Below are positions 16,834 through 24,602 of a stretch of 64,000 bases of DNA, piece after piece. Both the position numbers and the translations under genes were made by a program. Below the pieces are notes generated by a model. That model made no database searches. It was not told the DNA's origin and saw only the letters and a list, made by a program, of their open reading frames with translations. Position 1 is the first letter of the stretch; the number at the start of each line of letters is the position of its first letter. Origin of the DNA: Kribbella antiqua (GTDB lineage: Bacteria; Actinomycetota; Actinomycetes; Propionibacteriales; Kribbellaceae); NCBI RefSeq assembly GCF_004345665.1, contig NZ_SLWR01000014.1, positions 124,001-188,000 on the forward strand. The letters are read 5' to 3'.

Positions 16834-18603
16834 TCATGGCAACAGGTCTGGACCGGGGCAGCCGTACGTCGCGTCGCACGACGGCTTCTGGGTTGCGAAG
16901 TAGGCGGTCAGCCAGGGCTTGGCGCTCTGATTGCCCTGGACCGTCGAGATGTAGGTCTCCGCACGAGAGTCATGCCAGACGCCTGAGTACCAAGCGCCGG
17001 CGCAGCCCCACAAGTCCCCGGCCCTGTAGCTACTGCCCAGTCCCCAACGCCAGCCTTCGTAGCAGCCACGGATCTGCGAGGCCATGTAGTCCAGCGCCAT
17101 CGCGGTGGAGTCTCTGGTGAACGGGAATGTCCCGTTCTGGTTTCCCGCCCAGTTGAAGCCCCAGGATGGGTTCCACCAGGACATGATTCCGACTATGGAG
17201 AAGGTCTTCGGGCACAAGCCGTCGCCGTAATCCTTCTGATAGTCATAGCCGCCGCTGCTCGCGAGCCCGGAGCAGTAGGTCTTGCGGGCGGCGTAGGGCT
17301 CGGAACTGAACCAGTCTCCACAGCCGTACTGATCGGCACACCGGCCGGAGGAGTAGGTCTCGTACTGGAACCATGTCGACTCGGTGTAAGCCTCGGCGCG
17401 CAGGTAGTTGTCCGGCAGCCCCCATTTGCATGCGGCCCATTGAATGATCTCGTCGGTTGTGCCGCTGAATTGACCATCGACCCTCGGCAGCAGCCAGGAG
17501 TCCCAGCGCGGGTCGTATGTGCCCAAACCCGATCTGGGTCGCGAGGCGAACGAATTGTGGACCGCAGCGGCGTCGACCAGGTGGTGATTGCGCTTGTAGT
17601 TGTCCGGCCGCGGTTCCCACGTCGAGCGGTGCACGGCGGCGGCACAGGTACTGCCGCTCGGTAGCGAGCCTACGTTGCCCGGCGAGACAAGAGTCGTGAA
17701 GTAACCGCTCGTCGGTGGCGGCGCAGACGATGTGGTCGGCGAGGTGCTGCTCGTCGGAGTCGGGCTGGGCGACGTCGATGTAGTCGACGATGGCGCCGGC
17801 GACGTCGCAGTGGCTGTCGGGGAGGACGTGGCACTGACCGTCGGTGAAGACGTGGCAGTGGCCGTCGGGGAGGACGTGGCGCTGGCTGTCGGGGAGGACG
17901 TAGCGCTGGCCGTCGGTGAAGACGTGGCACTGGCCGTCGGAGCTGCAGTCGGTGATCCGGAGTCGCTGATCGCGTAGTCATCCGTCGTGAGTGAGCCCGC
18001 CGACTGCAACTCGAAACCGAAGCTGATCGCGGTTGCATCCGCCGGAAGCTCAGGTGTGACGTACTCGGCCTGTGTCCAACTGCTTGCCACCGGCAGCGTC
18101 GAGCCGCTGGTCCAGCGTACCCAGGTTCCCGATGTGTCCCGGTAGGACGCGGTGAGGTGGGCCTGTCCACCGGTGTGATACCACCCGCTGAGCGTGTACT
18201 GGTGTCCGGGGATCACCGCTGGACCGCATCCACTGGAGCCCATCTGGACGAACAATCCGCGCATCCCGGACCGGTAGCCGGTGATGGTCACCTGCTCTGC
18301 CCGGCTACCGCTGTGTGCAGCTGTGGTCCACGTGAAGCTGTACCGGTTCTTTCCGTAACCCTGCGGCTGCCAGCAGTCCGGGACGCGATCATTGTTCGCG
18401 TCGGATTCCAGCGACGGATTCGTCATCGAGATGGTTGTCGCATCGGCGGATCCGATGTTGCCTAGCGATGTCAGCATCACAACCAGCGCCGCCAGCGCGG
18501 TTACGCCCGCGACACCCGAGAGCCAGCGATCGCGGCGGCGGAGATGGCGGAGGCGTGCGACCGGCGAGGGCCGGTCCGTTCGGGTCTGCCGGTGCCGGCT
18601 CAC
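16834..18603 (-). CDS. Secreted modular protein, carbohydrate-binding-like plus transglycosylase-like domain
   Basis: The product is 589 aa. The GTG start at 18603 follows GGTGAGG. A basic N-terminus and one hydrophobic segment (about 30-50) form a signal peptide or anchor. Residues about 58-230 form a beta-rich module with a galactose-binding-like look (NPSLESDANNDRVPDCWQPQ). Next is a Ser/Thr/Pro/Ala linker built from 8-residue repeats. The Cys-rich C-terminal domain (about 330-589) contains 'LRAEAYTESTWFQY', similar to the catalytic-Glu helix of lytic transglycosylases, and 'YDYQKDYGDGLCP'. A role in peptidoglycan turnover fits the c-di-AMP riboswitch upstream, which in actinobacteria typically controls cell-wall hydrolases. 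The enzymatic call is tentative. Confidence 0.7.
   Translation of the reverse strand: MSRHRQTRTDRPSPVARLRHLRRRDRWLSGVAGVTALAALVVMLTSLGNIGSADATTISMTNPSLESDANNDRVPDCWQPQGYGKNRYSFTWTTAAHSGSRAEQVTITGYRSGMRGLFVQMGSSGCGPAVIPGHQYTLSGWYHTGGQAHLTASYRDTSGTWVRWTSGSTLPVASSWTQAEYVTPELPADATAISFGFELQSAGSLTTDDYAISDSGSPTAAPTASATSSPTASATSSPTASATSSPTATATSSPTVSATSSPTATATSPAPSSTTSTSPSPTPTSSTSPTTSSAPPPTSGYFTTLVSPGNVGSLPSGSTCAAAVHRSTWEPRPDNYKRNHHLVDAAAVHNSFASRPRSGLGTYDPRWDSWLLPRVDGQFSGTTDEIIQWAACKWGLPDNYLRAEAYTESTWFQYETYSSGRCADQYGCGDWFSSEPYAARKTYCSGLASSGGYDYQKDYGDGLCPKTFSIVGIMSWWNPSWGFNWAGNQNGTFPFTRDSTAMALDYMASQIRGCYEGWRWGLGSSYRAGDLWGCAGAWYSGVWHDSRAETYISTVQGNQSAKPWLTAYFATQKPSCDATYGCPGPDLLP
17797..17940 (-). repeat. 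24-bp tandem repeats coding the Ser/Thr/Pro linker
   Basis: Five adjacent 24-bp units run from 17821 to 17940, with a diverged sixth at 17797-17820. Each encodes the octapeptide SPTASATS or close variants (SPTATATS, SPTVSATS). The whole number of codons keeps the frame, so copy number can vary freely. The unit is a linker repeat, not a CRISPR. Confidence 0.9.
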
Positions 18604-18765
18604 GACCTCACCCCCCGAACGGACGAGCTCCTCAGCGGGTCGTTGACTGCGCCACGTTTCAGCGTGGCAGGGTGCGAGACGATGCGTTGAACAGGACGAT
18701 TGACGGCCGTACGTGGGCACGCACGAACGCCGTGACGGTATCGGGGCAAGGCAAAACCTCCGCCA

Positions 18766-18944
18766 CGCCTACGGGGTCAGCTGTCGGGTTCGGGCGCGGT
18801 GGTGCCCGGCCTAGCCGTCGATGCGACGCGGCTTCACCCCAAGGCCGTGCAAGGCACGACCGGTGGACCTGGAGGGCCCGGGTGGGTCCCCCGCTCCCGC
18901 CATCTGGATCGCAGGGGGCGCCTGGATCGTGGCGGGACTAGGCG
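18766..18944 (-). promoter_or_regulatory. c-di-AMP riboswitch (ydaO/yuaA class)
   Basis: Read on the minus strand, the leader of the secreted-protein gene contains the diagnostic blocks of this class: 'GTCCCGCCACGATCC', 'GCGGGAGCGGGGGACCCA', 'GGGGTGAAGCCGCG' and the 3' block 'GAACCCGACAGCTGACC' followed by GTAGGCG. The closing P1 stem pairs CGCCTA (18944-18939) with TAGGCG (18771-18766). It lies about 160 nt upstream of the GTG at 18603 and explains most of the 435-bp gap. In this class c-di-AMP binding usually switches expression off. Confidence 0.88.
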
Positions 18945-19038
18945 TACCGACCAGACGCTGGTATTTGAACGGCCGAGGGGGCGTCGGCCCGCCGAACGAT
19001 ACACGATCGTTACCTTGCAGGCTATGCCCGTGTTTGGG

Positions 19039-19695
19039 TCATCTTGCCAACCACTCGCCGGTCTCGACACTGACCAGGTCGTTGCGCACCGCCGCGGTGA
19101 CCGCCTCGAGCTGGGAGTGAACGCCGAGCTTGGTGAGCACGCTTTGGATGTGAGTGCGGGTCGTCGTGGCGCTGACGCCCATGGACCGGGCGCAGACGAT
19201 GGCGCTCTCACCGCGGACCAGGTGGGACAGCACCTCGCGTTCCCGCGGAGTCAGATAGCGCGCCAGCCGCTGCACATCGGAGCGCTCGATGTGTCGACGA
19301 CTCGCATGGCCGTCTCCGGAAGGTTGGTAGATCACCTCGCCCGCGTGCACGCGGGCGATCAGTGTCACCAGATCCTCGATCCGCTGCCGCTTGTCGACGA
19401 ATCCGTCCACGCCGGCCGCCGTGCCGGCGGCCACCACGCCCGGCTGGATCACCGCAGTGAGAAGAACGAGTTTGGCATCCGGTGCGGCTGCCCGCACATT
19501 CAGGAGTACGTCGAGGAAGCTGCCGGACGGGTGGTCAATGTGCAGCAGACACATATCGACCGGTTCGGTCCTCAGTACCGCGAGCGCCCGGTCGGGCGAG
19601 TCGGTCACGGCCACCACTGTGTTTCCGGCCTCCTCGAGAAGCAGCGCGAGTGCTTCGGCCAACACGGCATGGTCGTCGCAGATCAGCAGTCGCAC
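19039..19695 (-). CDS. LuxR-type response regulator with atypical receiver
   Basis: The product is 218 aa: a receiver domain (1-125) followed by a LuxR HTH (LTPREREVLSHLVRGESAIV). The acidic pair Asp7-Asp8, switch Thr80 and Lys102 are present. The phosphoacceptor position reads LLH rather than LLD (His52 in 'MCLLHIDHPSG'), with an Asp two residues later. Normal phosphorylation is therefore doubtful. The GTG start at 19695 was chosen because it begins at the first receiver strand with GAAAGG upstream. No histidine kinase lies in the window. It may control the neighbouring exopolysaccharide or cell-wall genes. Confidence 0.85.
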   Translation of the reverse strand: MRLLICDDHAVLAEALALLLEEAGNTVVAVTDSPDRALAVLRTEPVDMCLLHIDHPSGSFLDVLLNVRAAAPDAKLVLLTAVIQPGVVAAGTAAGVDGFVDKRQRIEDLVTLIARVHAGEVIYQPSGDGHASRRHIERSDVQRLARYLTPREREVLSHLVRGESAIVCARSMGVSATTTRTHIQSVLTKLGVHSQLEAVTAAVRNDLVSVETGEWLAR

Positions 19696-20051
19696 CGAAG
19701 TCCGCCTTTCGCACCGCACGGACAACCCACGGCGAGCCACACAGGCCGTGAGGTCCTTGGATGCGTGCCCGACCCGGCGACGTGCACGCGACCCGGAGAG
19801 GATCGCCCCCCATCGGACTCTGGCCCGACCTGGCCCCCAAACCCGGCCGGCACAGCCCATACGCTCACCGCCTCATAATTGAGGCTAAAACCAAGTCAGC
19901 ACCGTCGATTGGCGAATGTCAAGCGAGAGCATTGCCTTGATCGGACGCCTCCCAGGAGAAGTACGGGACGCGCCGGAAATATGACCAAGAGTAGAGATTT
20001 GGGTGGTTGAGCCCACCACGGTGCCGCAGAAATTGAGCGCGTTGCGCTGCG
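19696..20051. other. Intergenic region between two response-regulator genes
   Basis: A 356-bp stretch with lower GC near 19880-19995 (ATAATTGAGGCTAAAACC and nearby). It is presumably the promoter region and leader of the 19695 gene. I see no convincing gene, RNA or repeat. Confidence 0.4.
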
Positions 20052-20711
20052 TCAACGGCCAGACGGGCGCATACCGGCGCGAAGGGCCGTCGCGGATGCC
20101 TCGAGTGCGGAGTGCAGAGCCAGCTTGGTGAGCAGGCGCCGGATGTGGGTGCGCACAGTGTTCGTGGACACCCCGAGACGCATCGCTGTCTCGGCGCGGC
20201 CGAGACCGTCGACCATGCATTGCAGGACCTCCCGCTCTCGCAGGGAAAGTTCGACGAGCGGGTCGGGTATTCCGTCGGCGTCCCGGCCGGTGACGAGGCG
20301 TCGCAGCACGTCTGCGAGCAGTGCAGGCGGGAACCAGGCCTCACCTCGGGCGACGAGGCTGATGACCCTCACGATCAGGTCGCCATCGGCTGTCTTCGGG
20401 ACCCACGCCAATGCGCCGTGCCGGACGGCGTCCACGACCGGATCGACGCCGGCAGCCGCACTGAGAACCAGCGGTCGTGTAGACGGATGCCACATATGCA
20501 TGTGATCGAGAACGTCGATGCCTGTCGCGTCACCGAGAGCCAGGTCGAGCACGGCGACGTCCGGATGGCCTGTCGCGAGGATGGCGTACGCCTGCCGCGC
20601 GCTCTGTGCGGGGGGCAGCAACTCGAGACCGACCTCCCTGGCCAGCCGGCCGACGAGCGCATCAGTGAACAGCGTGTCGTCGTCCACAATCATGACCCGG
20701 ACATGCGCCAC
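20052..20711 (-). CDS. LuxR-type response regulator
   Basis: The product is 219 aa from the GTG at 20711. The receiver has Asp10-Asp11, phosphoacceptor Asp56 (VLDLALGD), Ser84 and Lys106. The C-terminal HTH reads 'LSLREREVLQCMVDGLGRAE'. It is a canonical NarL/FixJ-type regulator, in contrast to its neighbour at 19039. The start is uncertain: the frame is open further upstream, and a GAGGAAG-like site near 20750 is too far from this GTG. It diverges from the lipoprotein gene at 20957, suggesting local control of the polysaccharide locus. Confidence 0.85.
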   Translation of the reverse strand: MAHVRVMIVDDDTLFTDALVGRLAREVGLELLPPAQSARQAYAILATGHPDVAVLDLALGDATGIDVLDHMHMWHPSTRPLVLSAAAGVDPVVDAVRHGALAWVPKTADGDLIVRVISLVARGEAWFPPALLADVLRRLVTGRDADGIPDPLVELSLREREVLQCMVDGLGRAETAMRLGVSTNTVRTHIRRLLTKLALHSALEASATALRAGMRPSGR

Positions 20712-20956
20712 GTCGCGATTCTTGCTGTCGTCGACGCTCTCCGCTTCCTCTAAATTGATGAGGCCGTGAAATTTGTTCTTTATGAGGGTCTGTTCTCGAA
20801 TGCGTAGTGCGCACGTCCGGTTCCAATTTGGCGTCTCCGCGACCCCTGCCACTACCCGAAAGAATTGCTCCGCGTCGCTATTCCGCGGTGTATCGTGAGC
20901 CCATCGGCGGCGTAGAACGAAAAGCGGCCCGAAGGCCGCCGGGGTCGAGGAGCCTG

Positions 20957-21625
20957 GTGACGTTGTCCAGATCCCTCTCGAGGAAGCTGCTCTTCGCTTT
21001 GGGTATCGTCGTGCTCGCCGCCTGTATCGAGACGCCCGCCGTGGTGCCGCCCCCCGCCAGCGTCCGCCCGTCCGGAACTGGCCCGGCTACTGTGGGGATC
21101 TGGTTGACGGCGGCAGTGCGGGCGGATGGCGCGATGGACATCATCGAGACTGTCAAGCTGCGCAGTGCCGTCGACCACGTCTCGCTGAACTTGCCTCCGG
21201 TCCGGAGCGCCCTACGAGCACCGCCTCCAAGCGAGCCCTCCGCAATCTCTCTTCGCGGCGTAGCGGACGGTCGCCCCCTGGTCCTGGCGCCCAGCGAAGT
21301 TCGCGGGGCGATCGACCTGCCGATGTACGGGCTGGTCACCCGCCTGGAGTTGCGGTACCGGCTGACGGGTGCCACGGTCCGGAGCAAACCGTCCAGAGGA
21401 CGGCGCGCGCTAGCGGTCGTCGCGCCGCTGACCGCTTCGGCAGACCCCACGCTCCCCACCACGATCCGGGTGACCGGAGCAGTTCTGCTGAATGCCTTCT
21501 GCCCGCGACTCGCCGAACAACTGTGCGCCGTCGGTGACCCGCCGCGGCTGTCCGTCCGCTCCCGGATCTCGGCTCAGAAGGCAGTAGTCGTACTGCAACT
21601 CGACCTCCCGGCACCGCCACGATAG
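20957..21625 (+). CDS. Predicted lipoprotein, unknown function
   Basis: The product is 222 aa; the GTG start has GAGGAG 5 bp upstream. A signal peptide (LSRKLLFALGIVVLAAC) ends in a lipobox VLAAC. The mature part starts with a Pro-rich stretch and is then predicted beta-rich; two Cys lie near the C-terminus (AFCPRLAEQLC). No family recognised. It is convergent with the Wzz/kinase-like gene (10-bp gap) and divergent from a response regulator, so it may be a surface component of the polysaccharide machinery. Confidence 0.7.
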   Translation: MTLSRSLSRKLLFALGIVVLAACIETPAVVPPPASVRPSGTGPATVGIWLTAAVRADGAMDIIETVKLRSAVDHVSLNLPPVRSALRAPPPSEPSAISLRGVADGRPLVLAPSEVRGAIDLPMYGLVTRLELRYRLTGATVRSKPSRGRRALAVVAPLTASADPTLPTTIRVTGAVLLNAFCPRLAEQLCAVGDPPRLSVRSRISAQKAVVVLQLDLPAPPR

Positions 21626-21635
21626 CCGTCGGAGA

Positions 21636-23087
21636 TCATCGGTGGCCGCTGTCGGCCGGCGTGACCGGGATCCCGCCGTCTCCCGGTCCGGGTCCGGTCG
21701 CTTCTCCCGGCCTCGACCGCTGGTTGCCCGGGACCCCGATGAAAAGGCCTCTGGGCGGCGTCACCCAGCGGAGCGGCATCCGCTGGTCGGCGATGAGTAC
21801 CGACCCGATCAACCGACCGCCCGCCTGTTCGATCTCCACGCTGGCGGTCCGGACAGCGCTGCGCGACGAGTGGCGAGTGTGAGCGACCAGCAGTGTCATG
21901 TCGGTGAACGCGACAATGGCCGCGGTGTCGGCTGAGGACAGCACCGGTGGCGCGTCGACCAGGACAAGATCCGCGTCGCGGCACAGCGTCGGAAGGATCG
22001 CGCGCATCGTGTCGGCGAGTACGTAGCCCGGAGGCGCTGCCAGTCCAGGAGGAACCGCCTGAAGCCTATCGATTCCAGTGCCGAGCAGCGCCCTGTCGAG
22101 CGGTGCATGCCAGCTCGCGACGTCCACGAGACCGATGCTGTTGTCCACGCTCAAGAGTCGGGCGAGTTCCCTCTGGTGTGAGTCGGCACAGACCAGGATG
22201 ACCCGCTTTCCGGAGAGCGCCAGAGCCGCCGCCAGGTTCGCGGCACAGACAGCTCGGCCGTGGTGTCCGACGGCGCTGGTGAGCACGAGAGTCTGAGCAT
22301 CGCGTGTCGACGCGACGTGTAGAACCTTCGTTCGGAGGTAGCGGAAGGCCTCGGACGTTGCGGACTGCGGAGCCCGCAGGATCGCCAGTGGGGCACTGGG
22401 GCCGGACGGCAGTCTCCAGGTCGAGGGTACGGACGCGAGAGTGGGGGCACGAGTCTGCAGCTCGAGGTCGCGCGCACCGCGGAGCCGGTCGTCGAAACGA
22501 TCGCGGACGACGGCGGTCACGACGCCGAGCACAAGGCCGACCAGAAGGGCGACACCCAGGTTCAGCGGGTAGTTCGGCCCGGACGGCGTGTCCGGCAGGC
22601 TCGCAGGGGTGATCACCGTCGCTTTAGGGCTGCTCTCGTCGGGCTTTGCCTGTCCGGACCGGTACTTGATGTACGCGTTGGCGAACGCACTGGCACGCCA
22701 CCTCGCCTCCTGTGGGTTCGAGGAGGTGTACGCGAACCGGAGCACGTGCGTGTCGACCGGCACCTTGACCGACAGGCCCTGCGTGAGGTCGGCCAGCGGC
22801 GCACGGAGCGCCTTGGCGGCCAGCGCCGCGACGCTTCCCGACGTCGCGATCTCCCGCTCGGTCCCCATGTCGGGCGCCTGCGGCGCGGCGCCTTTCGGAA
22901 CCGCGCGCGGCTCGACGACGACGGTCTCGACGGACGTGTACTCCGGCGGTTGGGTGCGCGTGATCCCGTACGCCGTGCCGACGGCCGCCAGAGTGAACGC
23001 GAGAACGAGGAGCGCATACCTCCGGAGCACGGTCGCGTACGCAGCCGGAGCTCGTCCACCACTCCGCTCCGGTGGCGTGGTACTCAT
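21636..23087 (-). CDS. Wzz/BY-kinase-like chain-length protein with degenerate ATP site
   Basis: The product is 483 aa; the start at ATG 23087 has GGGGAG upstream and overlaps the stop of the preceding gene (ATGA). Residues about 20-45 and 178-200 are transmembrane helices flanking a Wzz-type external domain with a Pro-rich segment before the second helix (DTPSGPNYPLN). The C-terminal half is a CpsD/MinD-like ATPase fold. Its Walker A is 'AVGHHGRAVCAANLA', without the P-loop Lys and Ser/Thr; the A' motif reads VCAD; Walker B 'LVLVDAPPVLSSADT' is kept. The tail has no tyrosine cluster. It probably acts in polysaccharide chain-length control without autokinase activity. Confidence 0.82.
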   Translation of the reverse strand: MSTTPPERSGGRAPAAYATVLRRYALLVLAFTLAAVGTAYGITRTQPPEYTSVETVVVEPRAVPKGAAPQAPDMGTEREIATSGSVAALAAKALRAPLADLTQGLSVKVPVDTHVLRFAYTSSNPQEARWRASAFANAYIKYRSGQAKPDESSPKATVITPASLPDTPSGPNYPLNLGVALLVGLVLGVVTAVVRDRFDDRLRGARDLELQTRAPTLASVPSTWRLPSGPSAPLAILRAPQSATSEAFRYLRTKVLHVASTRDAQTLVLTSAVGHHGRAVCAANLAAALALSGKRVILVCADSHQRELARLLSVDNSIGLVDVASWHAPLDRALLGTGIDRLQAVPPGLAAPPGYVLADTMRAILPTLCRDADLVLVDAPPVLSSADTAAIVAFTDMTLLVAHTRHSSRSAVRTASVEIEQAGGRLIGSVLIADQRMPLRWVTPPRGLFIGVPGNQRSRPGEATGPGPGDGGIPVTPADSGHR

Positions 23088-24592
23088 CCCAGCTCCCCGC
23101 CGCCTCGAGTGCACGCGGATGCCCGCGTCGTCGCCAATGGCAGGGACTCGCCGTCCCCACTCCCTTCGAAGGTCTCACCTCGGTGACAGCGCGTCAACGC
23201 GAGCAGAGCGAAGAGCAGGTCAGCCGATCCCCGGTACGTGACATGCGGATCGAAGATCATCAGCACGGCACAGACCGCGACGGCGACGACAGACACGGCA
23301 CCGGCGATGCTGCCGGCCCCCTGCCCGAACCGTGCTGCCCGCCAGCCTTGGCGCAGGCTCGCGCGGACGAAGAACAGATAGGCGGCGAGCAATGGGATCC
23401 CGCCGCCCCAGAGCAGCCAGATGTATCCGCTCTCGATCCAGACATATCCGGTCGCCTGAATGGCCACCGGAACCCTTGCCCCCGGCCGCACCCCGAGCAG
23501 GAAGTTCCAGTCGGAGAAGAGTTCTGGCAGGAAGTAGCTGCTCAGGTTGCGCAGCCGGCCGATCCAGCTCGCTGGAAGACCATGCACGGACTGGAAGCCG
23601 CTGAGCCGCTCGGCGACCACCGGCCACAGCACGAGGAACCCGGCAATGCCCGCCGGTGCAGACATCAGCGGGATATTCCACGACCGGCCGACGATGGCGA
23701 CCGCGACGACAGCGACCAGCAAACCGAAGAAACTCGAGAACTCTCCGGACGCGAGACAGCCGAAGATGAGCAGGACCGCGGCGGGCGCAAGCAGTGCGCG
23801 CCGACGGCCCTGCATCCAGAAGCAGGCCACGATCGCGAGGTTGAACATCATCAGATCTGCGGCTGCGGCTGGGAGTGCCAATGTCGAGCCACCGCGAGGC
23901 TTGGACAGGGCGCCGACGTACCCGAACGGCGCGTAGTACATCGCTAGCAGGCTACGCACGCCCAGCAGGTCGAGTGCCTGCAGGATGCCGATGACCGCGA
24001 CGACGCCCGCCGTGCAGACCGAGATCCACAAGCAGCGTCTTATCTGCCGATCCGTGGTGACGCTCGCTCGCACGATGGCGTAAACCGCCACGAACTTCCA
24101 CAGCACGAGGGCGTACAGGTAGTCGTCCTGGCTCGGTGTGCGATGCCGCAGGAGCATCCAGAGCAACGGTATGACCGAGTTGGCAACGGACATCAGCAGC
24201 AACGCCCACGCGACGGCCGTCAGCCGGACCCTCAGCTCATGCCCAGTGCGCATCAGGACTATCGCTCGCGTTACCAGGGTGGCGGCAAGGACGAAGTACA
24301 GCGCTTCGTTCGGCCTGAGCACCGGGATCGCGGTGCCACGGTCGATGCCGGCGACCAGCGGGGTGACGCCGACGACGAGGTATGCGGCGAGTGCCGGTCG
24401 GGCCCAGACACAGGCAGCCAGAAGCAGCACGGCCGTGCCACCGAGCGCGATTGCCGGTGATTCGGCCGCCAGCCAGCCGCCTCCGCCCGCGACCACCAGA
24501 CCGCCAAGGACGACAGCACGCGGGGGCAGCCCGTCGTGTCGCCGGGGCAGGGCGGGCCGATCCATCCGACCGCCGAGCTCGGTCATCGCCAT
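23084..24592 (-). CDS. O-antigen ligase/Wzy-like polysaccharide membrane protein
   Basis: The product is 502 aa, with some ten to twelve hydrophobic segments across the first 450 residues and a large loop near residues 330-400 (WIGRLRNLSSYFLPELF) in the position of the O-antigen ligase/polymerase catalytic loop. The start at 24592 has GAGGAG 9 bp upstream; ATG 24586 is an alternative. It lies between the chain-length protein and the flippase in one operon, which fits a Wzy-like polymerase. Family call is from topology and context. Confidence 0.72.
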   Translation of the reverse strand: MAMTELGGRMDRPALPRRHDGLPPRAVVLGGLVVAGGGGWLAAESPAIALGGTAVLLLAACVWARPALAAYLVVGVTPLVAGIDRGTAIPVLRPNEALYFVLAATLVTRAIVLMRTGHELRVRLTAVAWALLLMSVANSVIPLLWMLLRHRTPSQDDYLYALVLWKFVAVYAIVRASVTTDRQIRRCLWISVCTAGVVAVIGILQALDLLGVRSLLAMYYAPFGYVGALSKPRGGSTLALPAAAADLMMFNLAIVACFWMQGRRRALLAPAAVLLIFGCLASGEFSSFFGLLVAVVAVAIVGRSWNIPLMSAPAGIAGFLVLWPVVAERLSGFQSVHGLPASWIGRLRNLSSYFLPELFSDWNFLLGVRPGARVPVAIQATGYVWIESGYIWLLWGGGIPLLAAYLFFVRASLRQGWRAARFGQGAGSIAGAVSVVAVAVCAVLMIFDPHVTYRGSADLLFALLALTRCHRGETFEGSGDGESLPLATTRASACTRGGGELG

Positions 24593-24602
24593 CGGCGGCT
24601 CC

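Noticed and set aside
17797-17940. Possible CRISPR array
   Set aside because: Units are directly adjacent 24-bp repeats without spacers and lie inside a coding sequence.
17732-17977. Plus-strand frame with repeated VGEDVALA units
   Set aside because: It is the opposite strand of the Ser/Thr/Pro linker repeats; the periodicity comes from the DNA repeat.
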